Shown: positions 39,183 to 48,127, counted from the stretch's first letter. The stretch is DNA of 64,000 nucleotides from Bombella favorum (GCF_014048475.1 NZ_NWUS01000001.1:124001-188000), one strand, 5' to 3'. Notes: generated by a model not told the origin, from the letters alone. A program made the numbers and translations.

Positions 39183-39238
39183 CCATTTCACCGAAGCGGT
39201 CACGCCTCAGATGAGGAAATAGGGCCGCTGACCACGGG

Positions 39239-39324
39239 GCGGCCGTGGCGGAATGGTAGACGCGCAAGCTTGAGGTGCTTGTGGGGGAAACCCCGTGGAA
39301 GTTCGAGTCTTCTCGGCCGCACCA
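39239..39324 (+). tRNA. tRNA-Leu, anticodon GAG
   Basis: Acceptor stem GCGGCCG pairs with CGGCCGC. The anticodon arm CAAGC-TTGAGGT-GCTTG gives anticodon GAG, with a long class II variable arm, T loop GTTCGAG and encoded CCA (39322-39324). It reads CUC and CUU. Confidence 0.97.
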
Positions 39325-39356
39325 TACTCTCCCTAGAGTGCAGAGAGATGGTTAGT

Positions 39357-39454
39357 TAACATGGTTGAAACTCCATGTTACGTCATTTTCATAAAAAACT
39401 GATTGTTGGTATCGGGATAGCCTCTGTATCCGAGATGTACTTTGGGGTACATCT
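39357..39454. other. Inverted repeats between tRNA-Leu and galU
   Basis: TAACATGG/CCATGTTA (39357-39364, 39373-39380) and AGATGTAC/GTACATCT (39433-39440, 39447-39454) are perfect 8-bp inverted repeats. The first may end the tRNA transcript, though its following T run is short; the second lies in the presumed galU leader or promoter. I see no other feature in these 200 bases. Confidence 0.4.
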
Positions 39455-39527
39455 TGCCCTGCGGCCTGCATTCCCTAAGAGGGAGCCGTAGTGCGTTGGT
39501 ATATCTTGAATTGAAGAGAGAGCTCAG

Positions 39528-40397
39528 ATGATCAAGCCATTGAAAAAAGCTGTTTTGCCAGTCGCAGGCCTGGGGACCCGTTTCCTCCCAGCGACAAAGG
39601 CTATGCCGAAGGAAATGCTGCCTGTCGTGGACAAGCCCCTGATCCAGTATGCCATTGATGAGGCTCGTGCTGCTGGTATCGAGGAGTTCTGTCTGGTTAC
39701 GGCTCGCGGCAAGGACAATCTGATTGATTATTTTGATATTGCCTATGAGCTGGAAAGCACATTGCGGGAACGTCAAAAGACATCTGCTATCGAGGCTCTG
39801 TCAAGCAGCAGCGTAGAGGCAGGGTCTCTTGTGGCGGTTCGTCAGCAGGTGCCGCTCGGCTTAGGTCATGCTATTTGGTGCGCCCGCAACTTTATTGGGA
39901 GCGACCCTTTTGCCATCCTCCTGCCAGATGACATCGTGAAGGGCGGACGTAGCTGTGTTGCTCAGCTGGCTGACGTTTACCATCAGACAGGCGGTAACGT
40001 TGTAGCAGTTGATGAGGTGCCCAAAGAGTGGACAGACCGTTACGGCGTGCTGAAAATCGGTGAAGATGATGGCCGTAGGGTCGAGGTTACAGGCCTTGTC
40101 GAGAAGCCAGACCCGGCCGTGGCACCCTCCAATCTGGCCATTATCGGCCGTTACGTTCTAACGGCTGATGTCCTCAAGCCTCTGTCTGCCCTGAAGAAGG
40201 GTGTCGGCGGTGAGGTCCAGCTGACGGATGCTATGGCCGAGATGATCGGCAAGGTGCCGTTCTATGGTCTGCGCTATGAGGGTACGCGCTTTGACTGTGG
40301 CAGCAAGCTGGGCTTCCTTGAGGCACAGATAGCTATGGCTCTGGAGCGTGATGATCTGGCCGGTGATGTCCGTGCCTTCCTGAAGAAATATCTTTGA
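39528..40397 (+). CDS. galU: UTP--glucose-1-phosphate uridylyltransferase
   Basis: This enzyme of 289 residues makes UDP-glucose for exopolysaccharide, lipopolysaccharide and glycolipids. The nucleotide-binding start VAGLGTRFLPATKAMPKEM, the LPDDIVKG site and FDCGSKLGFLEA are typical of GalU. The phosphohexomutase that supplies glucose 1-phosphate follows after 16 bases, so the pair is an operon for nucleotide-sugar supply. Confidence 0.96.
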   Translation: MIKPLKKAVLPVAGLGTRFLPATKAMPKEMLPVVDKPLIQYAIDEARAAGIEEFCLVTARGKDNLIDYFDIAYELESTLRERQKTSAIEALSSSSVEAGSLVAVRQQVPLGLGHAIWCARNFIGSDPFAILLPDDIVKGGRSCVAQLADVYHQTGGNVVAVDEVPKEWTDRYGVLKIGEDDGRRVEVTGLVEKPDPAVAPSNLAIIGRYVLTADVLKPLSALKKGVGGEVQLTDAMAEMIGKVPFYGLRYEGTRFDCGSKLGFLEAQIAMALERDDLAGDVRAFLKKYL

Positions 40398-40413
40398 GAG
40401 AGGATGTAAGGTC

Positions 40414-41823
40414 ATGACCGGATTCAAGCATCATTTTGAGCCTACCAGCCTGCGCGAATATGACATCCGTGGCATTGTGGGCAAAACGTTGCATCCTGAA
40501 GACGCCTATGCGTTGGGGCGTGTTTTTGCGAGCATGGTCCGCCGTGACGGGGGAAGTGTGGTGACGGTCGGTTATGATGGCCGCCTTTCTTCACCGGAAC
40601 TGGAAAAGGCTCTTGTTCAGGGGGCTGTCGATTCCGGCGTGACAGTGCGCCGTGTCGGGCGTGGGCCGACTCCCATGCTCTATTATGCAGCTGTCACGGG
40701 GAAATCCGACGGTGCCATTATGGTGACCGGCAGCCACAATCCGCCCGATCATAATGGCTTTAAGATGATGCTGAAGGGCAAGCCGTTTTTTGGTGAGCAG
40801 ATTCGTGAGGTTGGCCGTCTGGCGGCTGCAGGCGATGTTGTTCCCAAGGCAGAGGGAAAGGTCGAGACGATCGATCCTTCCGAGGCTTATATCGAGCGTC
40901 TGCTTCAGGACTATGACGGTGAAAAGCCGCTTAAGGTCGTATGGGATAATGGCAACTCCGCTGCCGGTGACGTGCTGGCACGTCTGGTGAAGAAGCTGCC
41001 GGGTGAGCATACGGTACTGTATCCCGAGATTGACGGGACATTCCCGAATCATCACCCAGACCCGACCGTCGAGGGTAATCTGCAAGACCTGATCAAGACA
41101 GTTCGGGAGAAGAAAGCCGATATTGGCGTGGCCTTTGATGGCGATGCAGATCGTGTCGGCGTGGTAGATGGCAAGGGTGAAATTCTCTGGGGTGACCAGA
41201 TTCTGGTTCTGCTTGCTCGTGATGTGCTGAAAAGGCATCCGGGTGCCACTATTATTGCGGATGTTAAAGCTAGTCAGGTTCTGTTCGATGAGGTGGGCAA
41301 GGCTGGCGGTAAGCCGCTGATGTGGCGGACAGGACATTCCCTCATCAAGAGCAAGATGGCAGAAACATCTTCCCCTCTGGCAGGTGAGATGTCCGGGCAT
41401 ATCTTCTTTGCCGATAAATGGTACGGTTTTGATGATGCTCTGTACGGGGCGATCCGAATTCTTGGTATCGTAGCTCGTCTGCCCGGCACGCTGGCCGCTA
41501 TGCGTGAGGCCCTGCCGCAGATGGTCAATACACCCGAGCTGCGTTTCCCCTGTGAGGATACACGCAAGTTCGATGTCATCAAGGAAGTCGCAGAACGTCT
41601 GAAAAAGGAAGGGGCTGATGTTTCTTCTGTGGATGGCGTTCGTGTGAATACGGCTGATGGTTGGTGGTTGCTCCGTGCCTCCAATACGCAGGCAGTGCTC
41701 GTTGGGCGTATTGAGGCGCAGTCTCACGAGGGACTGGCCCGCCTGAAAAAGGCTTTTGTTAGCCAGTTGGAGGCTTCCGGGCTTCAAGCACCTGACTTTG
41801 ATGCTGCAGCCGCTGGGCACTAA
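40414..41823 (+). CDS. Phosphomannomutase/phosphoglucomutase (AlgC type)
   Basis: The enzyme of 469 residues interconverts hexose 6- and 1-phosphates. The N-terminal EYDIRGIVGKTL, the phosphoserine loop TGSHNPPDHNG, the metal loop DGDADRVGVVD, the sugar loop GEMSGHIFF and the phosphate-binding RASNTQ segment are all visible. AlgC-type enzymes accept both mannose and glucose phosphates; pairing with galU favours glucose 1-phosphate production. Confidence 0.93.
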   Translation: MTGFKHHFEPTSLREYDIRGIVGKTLHPEDAYALGRVFASMVRRDGGSVVTVGYDGRLSSPELEKALVQGAVDSGVTVRRVGRGPTPMLYYAAVTGKSDGAIMVTGSHNPPDHNGFKMMLKGKPFFGEQIREVGRLAAAGDVVPKAEGKVETIDPSEAYIERLLQDYDGEKPLKVVWDNGNSAAGDVLARLVKKLPGEHTVLYPEIDGTFPNHHPDPTVEGNLQDLIKTVREKKADIGVAFDGDADRVGVVDGKGEILWGDQILVLLARDVLKRHPGATIIADVKASQVLFDEVGKAGGKPLMWRTGHSLIKSKMAETSSPLAGEMSGHIFFADKWYGFDDALYGAIRILGIVARLPGTLAAMREALPQMVNTPELRFPCEDTRKFDVIKEVAERLKKEGADVSSVDGVRVNTADGWWLLRASNTQAVLVGRIEAQSHEGLARLKKAFVSQLEASGLQAPDFDAAAAGH

Positions 41824-41900
41824 TTACGGGGCACCCGGGCCATGTGCGTTCATAGCTGGAGGAGTGTATACCCGGTTAGGAATGGCTGGTGTTCTGAAAG

Positions 41901-42653
41901 ATGGACTGGCTTAATAGAGGTAAACAGCTTGGGCGGAATGTGCTGAACTGGCTCATTCCGCCCAGTTGCGTTTCGTGTGGTGCAGAGATAGCCGCTAATG
42001 GTGGCTTTCTGTGTGGGAGCTGTTTTGCAGGGCTCCGTTTTGTTCATGCTCCTTTTTGCGATGTTTGCGCTGTACCCATCACGCAGGAAGAAATGGCCGA
42101 ACGTGGGGCACTTTGTACGGAGTGCGAGATGCGCCCACCGGCATGGCATAGGGGGCGGGCAGCTTTTTTGTATGAAGGACAGGCACGCACTCTTCTCATG
42201 GGGTTGAAATATGGAGGGCGGACTGAACGTGCCGCCGCTTTGGCCTCTTTTATGGCGCAGGCAGGTGAGGATCTGCTGACGTCTGAGGCGGTGGTATTGG
42301 TGCCTGTCCCTGTGCATCGTGGGCGTTTGTGGCAGAGGGGCTACAATCAGGCAGCATTGATAGCGAACCATCTGGCCCGGAGCAGGGGGCTTACCTGCTA
42401 TCCGACCGCTTTGCATCGCCGGTTCAAGACGGTTGCCCTCGCAGGGCGTTCCCGACATGGTCGGTACCAGCAGATGGCTGGTGCTATTACAGTGCGGTCC
42501 CGTTACCGGAAGCTGCTACGTGGTCGCTCCATCGTGCTGGTTGATGATATTTTGACAACCGGGGCTACGGCTGAAGCCTGTGCAAAAGCATTACTTGAGC
42601 ATGAATGTGTTTCGGTAGATATTCTTGTAACAGCTCGGGTGACATTGACGTGA
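41901..42653 (+). CDS. ComF family phosphoribosyltransferase-like protein
   Basis: This protein of 250 residues has an N-terminal zinc-finger region (PPSCVSCG...CGSC, then CDVC and CTEC) and a C-terminal PRTase fold with the PRPP motif IVLVDDILTTGATAEAC. ComF proteins take part in DNA uptake in some bacteria, but in most their role is unknown. It precedes grxC by 33 bases and may share a transcript. No other competence gene is in the window. Confidence 0.9.
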   Translation: MDWLNRGKQLGRNVLNWLIPPSCVSCGAEIAANGGFLCGSCFAGLRFVHAPFCDVCAVPITQEEMAERGALCTECEMRPPAWHRGRAAFLYEGQARTLLMGLKYGGRTERAAALASFMAQAGEDLLTSEAVVLVPVPVHRGRLWQRGYNQAALIANHLARSRGLTCYPTALHRRFKTVALAGRSRHGRYQQMAGAITVRSRYRKLLRGRSIVLVDDILTTGATAEACAKALLEHECVSVDILVTARVTLT

Positions 42654-42686
42654 CATCCGGCCTTCTGGATCAGAAAGGACTGTTAT

Positions 42687-42947
42687 ATGTCGAAAGTCGA
42701 AATCTACACGCAGCCGGGGTGCCCGTATTGCATCCGGGCTATCAGCCTGCTTCAGGCCAAGAACGTACCTTTTGAGGAAATCCATGCCCCTCGTGGCTCT
42801 GCAGAGCGGGAGACAGCACGGGAGCGTTCAGGCGGGGGGACGACGGTGCCTCAGATTTTCATTGATGGGAAATCCATAGGAGGGTGCAGTGAGCTTATGC
42901 AGCTGGAGCAGGATGGGCAGCTTGATGCGCTTCTCGGGCATCGTTAA
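42687..42947 (+). CDS. grxC: Glutaredoxin 3
   Basis: A dithiol glutaredoxin of 86 residues with active site CPYC (C12, C15), TVPQIFIDGKSIGG for the cis-proline and glutathione groove. It reduces disulfides with glutathione in the cytosol. Its 3' end overlaps the start of the DUF2147 gene. Confidence 0.95.
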   Translation: MSKVEIYTQPGCPYCIRAISLLQAKNVPFEEIHAPRGSAERETARERSGGGTTVPQIFIDGKSIGGCSELMQLEQDGQLDALLGHR

Positions 42948-43407
42948 GAAGAGGCTCGCAATATCCCTTTTTGTCCTTGTCGGTGCTGTTATGGCAGCCC
43001 CACAGGGGCAAGCCCGCACACCATCCACTCTTGAAGGGACGTGGCTGGTGGCGGAAAAGGATGGGATTTTCAACATCGCTCCTTGCCCATCGGATGGGGA
43101 TCGTCTCTGTGGTTGGCTGGTCGGTATGGACTATACGGAAGCTGAACCAGAGAAAGATGTCTGGGGGCGTTCGGAATGTGGGCTGGAGATCATCAGTGAC
43201 ATGCAACGCCACAAGAGCGGGCAGTGGCATGGCACGATTCTGGACCCGAGGACTGGCCGAACGTATCAGGCCATCATGTGGTCCGGGAAGGGGGGTACCC
43301 TGAAGTTGCGGGGGTATGTTGGCTTCAGCTTATTTGGTGAGACGCAGACGTGGAGCCGTATCGCAAATCCGGTAATCGGTAAGCAGTGCCGCATGAAGGT
43401 AAAGTGA
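42925..43407 (+). CDS. DUF2147 family secreted protein
   Basis: The protein of 160 residues has a clear signal peptide (MRFSGIVKKRLAISLFVLVG... with AQA-like cleavage near QGQA) and a lipocalin-like DUF2147 body (LEGTWLVAEKDGIFNIAPC, ILDPRTGRTYQAIMW, LRGYVGFSLFGETQTW). The function of this family is unknown. Starts at 42889 and 42913 are also in frame; 42925 gives the best signal peptide. It overlaps grxC by 23 bases and probably shares its mRNA. Confidence 0.82.
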   Translation: MRFSGIVKKRLAISLFVLVGAVMAAPQGQARTPSTLEGTWLVAEKDGIFNIAPCPSDGDRLCGWLVGMDYTEAEPEKDVWGRSECGLEIISDMQRHKSGQWHGTILDPRTGRTYQAIMWSGKGGTLKLRGYVGFSLFGETQTWSRIANPVIGKQCRMKVK

Positions 43408-43447
43408 TTGGCTTCCATGTCATTTTGCCTCCAGACTGCGAATAACT

Positions 43448-43497
43448 CTTATGGGGGACGGTGTTTTTTGGTAGCGTCACTCCGTTCTTCCCATAAG
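43448..43497 (+). other. Large inverted repeat ahead of the lactonase gene
   Basis: CTTATGGG (43448-43455) pairs with CCCATAAG (43490-43497), and the stem continues inward (GG-A-CGG with CCGT) past a two-base bulge. The loop contains T6. It ends 11 bases before the AGGAGG of the lactonase gene, so it may control its translation, or terminate the DUF2147 transcript. Confidence 0.48.
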
Positions 43498-43525
43498 GGT
43501 GAAGTTGAAGGAGGATAACTACACT

Positions 43526-44767
43526 ATGTCACAGAATCTTTCCCGGCGTCAGTTTGCTCTGGGGCTTGCCGGACTGGGGGCTGCTACGGCCCTGTCGCCT
43601 TTGCGAGCAGCTCGGGCTCAGAAAGGACCGCTACCCCGTATTCTGTGCTTTGTTGGTGGCTATACGGAACATGCCCCTCCAGGCGGCGCAGGCAACGGCA
43701 AGGGGATTTCTGTTTTTGAGATGGATCGTGATACCGGCTTTTTGACACCGGTCGCCACGTTTATGGACATTCCCAGCCCGTCTTTCATTACGCTGAGCCG
43801 TAACCGGAAGTTCCTCTACGCTCTCAGCGAGATTGATGATTTTGATAAGACCGGAAGTGGTTCTGTGACGGCGTTCTCCGTTGATACACGCAACGGAACA
43901 CTGGCTAAGATTAATAGTGTTAGCTCCGGTGGGGCCGTGCCGGCTCACCTTAGCGTCCATCCATCCGGGAAGTATCTGCTGGTCGCTAACTATGTGGGCG
44001 GCAGCGTAGCTGTTCTGCCTATTCATGCCGATGGCTCTTTGGGTAAGGCAACAGATGTTGTCCGTAATAGCGGCCCGAAACGGCCGGAGCGTGCTGCGGA
44101 TAATCCTGAAGGCAATTTCGCTGTTTCCGATCATTCCGGTGCTCATCCGCACATGGTTGCGACCGATCCGAGCGGTAAGTTCGTTCTGGTGGATGATGCC
44201 GGGCTGGACCGTGTCTATGTCTGGACGCTAGATCTGGCCACAGGGAAGCTGATTCCGGCCAAAACACCATTCTATGAGATGGAGCCAGGTTCTGCGCCGC
44301 GTCATTTCGTGTTCGATCATTCAGGCCGTGTACTGTACAACCTCTGCGAACAGAATTCTAAGGTTGTGGTGTCCAAGTTTGACCCGCAGACAGGCGCCAT
44401 CACGCAGATTCAGTCTGTTAGCACTGTGACGTCCCATTTCCGGGGCTCCACACTGGCTGCTGAGATCCTGCTCGCTGAGAGCGGGCGGTTTGTGTATGTT
44501 TCCAACCGTCTGGGCGATTCTCTAGCCGTATTCTCTGTCGGTATGGATGGCACGCTGACGCTGGAAGATGAGGTTTGGATGCATGCCGACTACGGTCGTG
44601 CCATGATGTTCGACCCGAGCGGGACATTCCTGTTCTGTGCGAACCAGCGGTCTGATTCTGTCACAGCTTTCCGTGTGGACCGTGAGACAGGCAAGCCGGT
44701 CTTCACCAATCACTTTACCGCTGTTGGTAGCCCGACAACCTTCGCCTTTATGGTGGCTGATTCCTGA
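43526..44767 (+). CDS. Tat-exported lactonase, 6-phosphogluconolactonase (YbhE) type beta-propeller
   Basis: The protein of 413 residues starts with a twin-arginine signal (SRRQFALGLAGLGAA) and continues as a seven-bladed propeller of the Pgl/YbhE lactonase family (FVGGYTEHA, DPSGKFVLVDDAGLDRVYVW, GSAPRHFVFDHSGR, FVYVSNRLGDSLAVF, DYGRAMMFDPSGTFLFCANQRSDS). Export in folded form to the periplasm points to a sugar lactone made there by membrane dehydrogenases, not to the cytosolic pentose phosphate pathway. The frame opens at a GTG at 43499, but the ATG at 43526 follows AGGAGG and begins the signal. Confidence 0.88.
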   Translation: MSQNLSRRQFALGLAGLGAATALSPLRAARAQKGPLPRILCFVGGYTEHAPPGGAGNGKGISVFEMDRDTGFLTPVATFMDIPSPSFITLSRNRKFLYALSEIDDFDKTGSGSVTAFSVDTRNGTLAKINSVSSGGAVPAHLSVHPSGKYLLVANYVGGSVAVLPIHADGSLGKATDVVRNSGPKRPERAADNPEGNFAVSDHSGAHPHMVATDPSGKFVLVDDAGLDRVYVWTLDLATGKLIPAKTPFYEMEPGSAPRHFVFDHSGRVLYNLCEQNSKVVVSKFDPQTGAITQIQSVSTVTSHFRGSTLAAEILLAESGRFVYVSNRLGDSLAVFSVGMDGTLTLEDEVWMHADYGRAMMFDPSGTFLFCANQRSDSVTAFRVDRETGKPVFTNHFTAVGSPTTFAFMVADS

Positions 44768-44795
44768 TCAGTTTCAGAGGGTGATAGAGCAGAGG

Positions 44796-44826
44796 AAAGG
44801 CGCCCGTTTGTGGCGCCTTTCTTTTT
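44796..44826 (+). terminator. Terminator after the lactonase gene
   Basis: AAAGGCGCC (44796-44804) pairs with GGCGCCTTT (44812-44820), followed by CTTTTT. The convergent ubiG gene stops just beyond it, so it may serve both directions. Confidence 0.88.
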
Positions 44827-44828
44827 GG

Positions 44829-45593
44829 TCAGTCCTTCTGAAAGAGGGCAATGTAATTAATGCTGGTATCGTGGCTTTCCCGCCAGTGTGGCGGGCGGTA
44901 GGAGAGACCCTTCAGGTCCAGCAGCCGGAGCCCCACGTGTCGAGCCATGCTGTCCAGCTCTTCCGGGCGGATAAATTTTCTCCAGTCATGGGTGCCAACA
45001 GGGAGGAGGCGCAGCACATATTCCGCCCCTAGCTTGGCCATTAGAAAGGAACGCAGACTACGGTCCATAGTGGAGACGGCAACATAGCCGCCTTTTTTGG
45101 TCAGCCCGGCCAGCAGGGAAAGAAAGACCTGAGGGTCTCTTACATGCTCGATGATTTCTAGTGCCGAGACCACATCAAATTGACGCCCCTCATCAAGAAG
45201 GATTTCCGCATTACTACATAGATAATACAATGGAGCTGCCTGAGGAGGGAGGGGGTGGAGGCTCTTATGTGCCTTGGCAGCCTGTATGCCCTCTTCACTG
45301 GCATCAACGCCCAGGGTGTCAAACCCTAAGGAGGCAAAGCGTTCACTTGCCAGTCCAGCCCCACAACCGATGTCTAGCAGGGTGGGCGGTGCGGGCTGCT
45401 GGAACAGTGACGTGGGAAGATGTTTGACAATCCAAGAGGTTCGCAGGGGGTTCATGGCATGGAGTGGTGCCATGGGACCTTTAGGATTCCACCAGTCTTT
45501 CGCAAGCGCACTGAACTGATTGATTTCATCATCGATAACAGACGATGTCTCTTTGTGTGGTTCGCTGGATAGTGAAGGTGATGAAACAGGCAT
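44829..45593 (-). CDS. ubiG: Ubiquinone biosynthesis O-methyltransferase
   Basis: UbiG of 254 residues does both O-methylations of ubiquinone synthesis, on the inner face of the membrane. The signature FSALAKDWWNPKGPMAPLHAMNPLR and the SAM site LDIGCGAGLASERFA are typical. An ATG at 45617 is in frame; 45593 is chosen because GGGAGGAG precedes it. It is divergent from lysC. Ubiquinone is the electron acceptor for the periplasmic dehydrogenases of acetic acid bacteria. Confidence 0.94.
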   Translation of the reverse strand: MPVSSPSLSSEPHKETSSVIDDEINQFSALAKDWWNPKGPMAPLHAMNPLRTSWIVKHLPTSLFQQPAPPTLLDIGCGAGLASERFASLGFDTLGVDASEEGIQAAKAHKSLHPLPPQAAPLYYLCSNAEILLDEGRQFDVVSALEIIEHVRDPQVFLSLLAGLTKKGGYVAVSTMDRSLRSFLMAKLGAEYVLRLLPVGTHDWRKFIRPEELDSMARHVGLRLLDLKGLSYRPPHWRESHDTSINYIALFQKD

Positions 45594-45719
45594 TCTGACG
45601 CTCCTCCCGGCTTTCATGGTGCTTTTCTGCCATGTTGTGGCTAGACGTGAAAGAGCAGGAGAGCTATGTGAAACGGATATTTATGTAATGATAGCCTTAT
45701 TCTTGGAGCTTTCTGCCCG

Positions 45720-47030
45720 ATGTCCATACACGACTGTTCGGATGATGCAGCACGATCTGCTGATAGTGCTTTCTCAGGTCGGTCGGCCCCCCGTACGGTC
45801 GTGATGAAGTTTGGCGGGACGTCCGTCAAAGACCTAGAACGTATTCGTATTGTAGCGGAGAAGGTCCGGAAGGAAAGAGCTAAAGGCCAGCGTGTGGCGG
45901 TGGTTGTTTCCGCTATGTCGGGCGTGACCAACCAGATGGTAGATTATTGCCGCACGTTGAATGCGCAGGCAGACCCGGCGGAATATGATGCGGTGGTGGC
46001 TTCGGGTGAGCAGGTGACAAGTGGTTTGCTTGCTATTGCTCTGGGGGCGTTAGGCGTACCGGCCCGTTCATTTCAGGGGTGGCAGATTCCTCTGCTGACT
46101 GATGAGATGCATGGTTGTGCTGCTATCGAGGATGTAGATGGAACGGCCCTGCGCCAGTGTATGGATCAGGGTATCGTGCCTGTGATTGCAGGCTTTCAAG
46201 GCGTGGATGCCAAAGGGCGCATTGCCACGTTGGGGCGGGGAGGCTCCGATACGTCTGCTGTAGCATTGGCTGCCGCTATCAAGGCTGATCAGTGTGATAT
46301 TTATACGGACGTAGATGGTATTTATACGACTGACCCGCGTATCGTGAAGCAGGCTCGCCGTCTTGAGCAGATTACTTATGAAGAAATGCTGGAGCTGGCC
46401 TCTGTCGGTGCCAAGGTTCTTCAGACCCGCAGCGTGGGACTAGCCATGCGGGAAAAGGTGCATGTGCGTGTTCTGTCCTCTTTCGTAGAGACGGATGAGA
46501 ACAGCGGAACCATTGTAGTGGATGAGGACGAAAGCGTGGAAAAGAAGCTGGTGACCGGTATTGCGTATTCCATGGATGATGCGAAGATTACCATCCGGCA
46601 GGTGCCTGATGAGCCGGGCATTGCAGCAAGAATATTCGAACCCCTCTCCGCTGCAGGACTGAATGTGGATATGATCGTGCAGAGCATTGGTGCAGATCGT
46701 AGCACGAACATGACCTTCACCGTTAGCAAGGGAGATGAAGGCCGGGCTTGCCAGATTCTGGAAGAAATGCGCCCCGAGATTGGTTATGGCGACCTGAACA
46801 CTTCCAAGAATGTTGCAAAGATCAGCGTGGTCGGTGTGGGTATGCGCTCTAACACGGGTGTGGCGACTACTATGTTCCGGACATTGGCAGAAAAAGGGAT
46901 CAACCTTCAGGTAATTTCTACAAGCGAAATTAAGATTTCCGTTCTGATTGACGCAGAATATATGGAGCTGGCCATGCGGGCGCTGCATACGGCCTATGGG
47001 CTGGATGCGGCCGAAGGAGCAGGGGCATGA
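45720..47030 (+). CDS. lysC: Aspartate kinase
   Basis: This kinase of 436 residues phosphorylates aspartate at the head of the lysine, threonine and methionine pathways. KFGGTSV begins the kinase domain, with GRGGSDTSAVALAAA and DVDGIYTTDPR following, and two ACT domains at the C-terminus for feedback control. About 28 residues precede the usual start; the ATG at 45804 is an alternative, and neither has a strong ribosome-binding site. It overlaps the next gene by four bases. Confidence 0.94.
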   Translation: MSIHDCSDDAARSADSAFSGRSAPRTVVMKFGGTSVKDLERIRIVAEKVRKERAKGQRVAVVVSAMSGVTNQMVDYCRTLNAQADPAEYDAVVASGEQVTSGLLAIALGALGVPARSFQGWQIPLLTDEMHGCAAIEDVDGTALRQCMDQGIVPVIAGFQGVDAKGRIATLGRGGSDTSAVALAAAIKADQCDIYTDVDGIYTTDPRIVKQARRLEQITYEEMLELASVGAKVLQTRSVGLAMREKVHVRVLSSFVETDENSGTIVVDEDESVEKKLVTGIAYSMDDAKITIRQVPDEPGIAARIFEPLSAAGLNVDMIVQSIGADRSTNMTFTVSKGDEGRACQILEEMRPEIGYGDLNTSKNVAKISVVGVGMRSNTGVATTMFRTLAEKGINLQVISTSEIKISVLIDAEYMELAMRALHTAYGLDAAEGAGA

Positions 47031-48076
47031 GCGGGACAATGAACGCACGCGAAACGCTGGATCAGCTTTGGAAACCGGGGTGTGACTTTCTGGGCAGCCG
47101 CTATGCTCTCCTTGGCGGTGCCATGTCATGGGTGAGTGAGCGCAATCTGGTTTCAGCCATTTCTAATGCGGGTGGTTTCGGAGTGATCGCCTGTGGGGCG
47201 ATGGAGCCGGAACGGCTTGAGGAAGAGATTGTTGCTACTCAGGCACTGACGGATAAGCCCTTTGGTGTGAATCTCATTACCATGCATCCGAAGCTGGATG
47301 CGCTCGTGGATGTTTGCCTTGCACATAAAGTGACGCATGTCGTGCTGGCAGGTGGCGTGCCGACTGGTGCCACCATCCGCCGGGTGCGTGATGGTGGGGC
47401 AAGGGTCATGGGGTTTGCGCCTGCGCTGGCTCTAGGTAAACGGCTCGTGAAGCTGGGGATCGAAGCTCTTGTTATCGAAGGCTCCGAAGCTGGCGGGCAT
47501 GTCGGGCCAGTATCTTTGAATGTTCTGGCGCAGGAAATTCTTCCCAATATCACAGAGGTTCCCGTTTTCGTAGCCGGTGGTCTTGGTCGTGGTGATGCGG
47601 TCCTGTCTTATCTTGAGCAGGGCGCTGCTGGCGGGCAGTTTGGAACGGTCTTTGCTGCCTCCAAGGAAAGCATTGCCCACGAACGCTTTAAGGAGGCCTT
47701 CCGCCGGGGCAATGCTCGTGATGCTGTGATGTCCGTACAGCTGGATGAGCGTTTTCCGGTTATCCCGGTGCGTGGCCTTTCCAATGCTGCGACACGCCAT
47801 TTCATGACCCATCAGGCTGATGTGATCGAGCGTTTCCGTAAGGGAGAGATCGAGCGGGAAGCGGCTCAGCTGGAGATTGAGCATTTCTGGGCTGGGGCCC
47901 TGCGGCGTGCCGTTATTGAAGGAGACGTGGAAAACGGCTCCATGATGGCCGGTCAGTCTGTCGGGATGGTTAAGGAAATCAGGCCGGTAGCGGATATCAT
48001 CAATACTCTGGTGGATCAGGCCGTGGAAGCTCTTCAGAAGCGTGAGCGGCGTATCCATGCGGAGCCTGCACAGTAA
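47027..48076 (+). CDS. Nitronate monooxygenase-like FMN protein
   Basis: The protein of 349 residues is a TIM-barrel FMN enzyme of the 2-nitropropane dioxygenase/nitronate monooxygenase family. Family segments are LLGGAMSWVSERNLVSAISNAGGFGVI, VLAGGVPTG, EGSEAGGHVGPVS and FVAGGLGRGDAV with GAAGGQFGTVF. Related proteins include enoyl-ACP reductase FabK, so the true substrate is uncertain. It overlaps lysC (ATGA), which suggests translation coupling with no obvious metabolic link. Confidence 0.85.
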   Translation: MSGTMNARETLDQLWKPGCDFLGSRYALLGGAMSWVSERNLVSAISNAGGFGVIACGAMEPERLEEEIVATQALTDKPFGVNLITMHPKLDALVDVCLAHKVTHVVLAGGVPTGATIRRVRDGGARVMGFAPALALGKRLVKLGIEALVIEGSEAGGHVGPVSLNVLAQEILPNITEVPVFVAGGLGRGDAVLSYLEQGAAGGQFGTVFAASKESIAHERFKEAFRRGNARDAVMSVQLDERFPVIPVRGLSNAATRHFMTHQADVIERFRKGEIEREAAQLEIEHFWAGALRRAVIEGDVENGSMMAGQSVGMVKEIRPVADIINTLVDQAVEALQKRERRIHAEPAQ

Positions 48077-48127
48077 CGCTACCTTCGGATTGAAGGTCTG
48101 GTTATATGAGGAAGAGGGGGTGACGTG

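Noticed and set aside
40591-41820. Minus-strand open frame of 409 codons over the phosphohexomutase gene
   Set aside because: The plus-strand gene has all active-site motifs; the antisense frame has no recognisable domain, signal or ribosome-binding site.
45618-45719. Lysine riboswitch ahead of lysC
   Set aside because: The gap is only about 100 bases and I see none of the long stems such a riboswitch needs.
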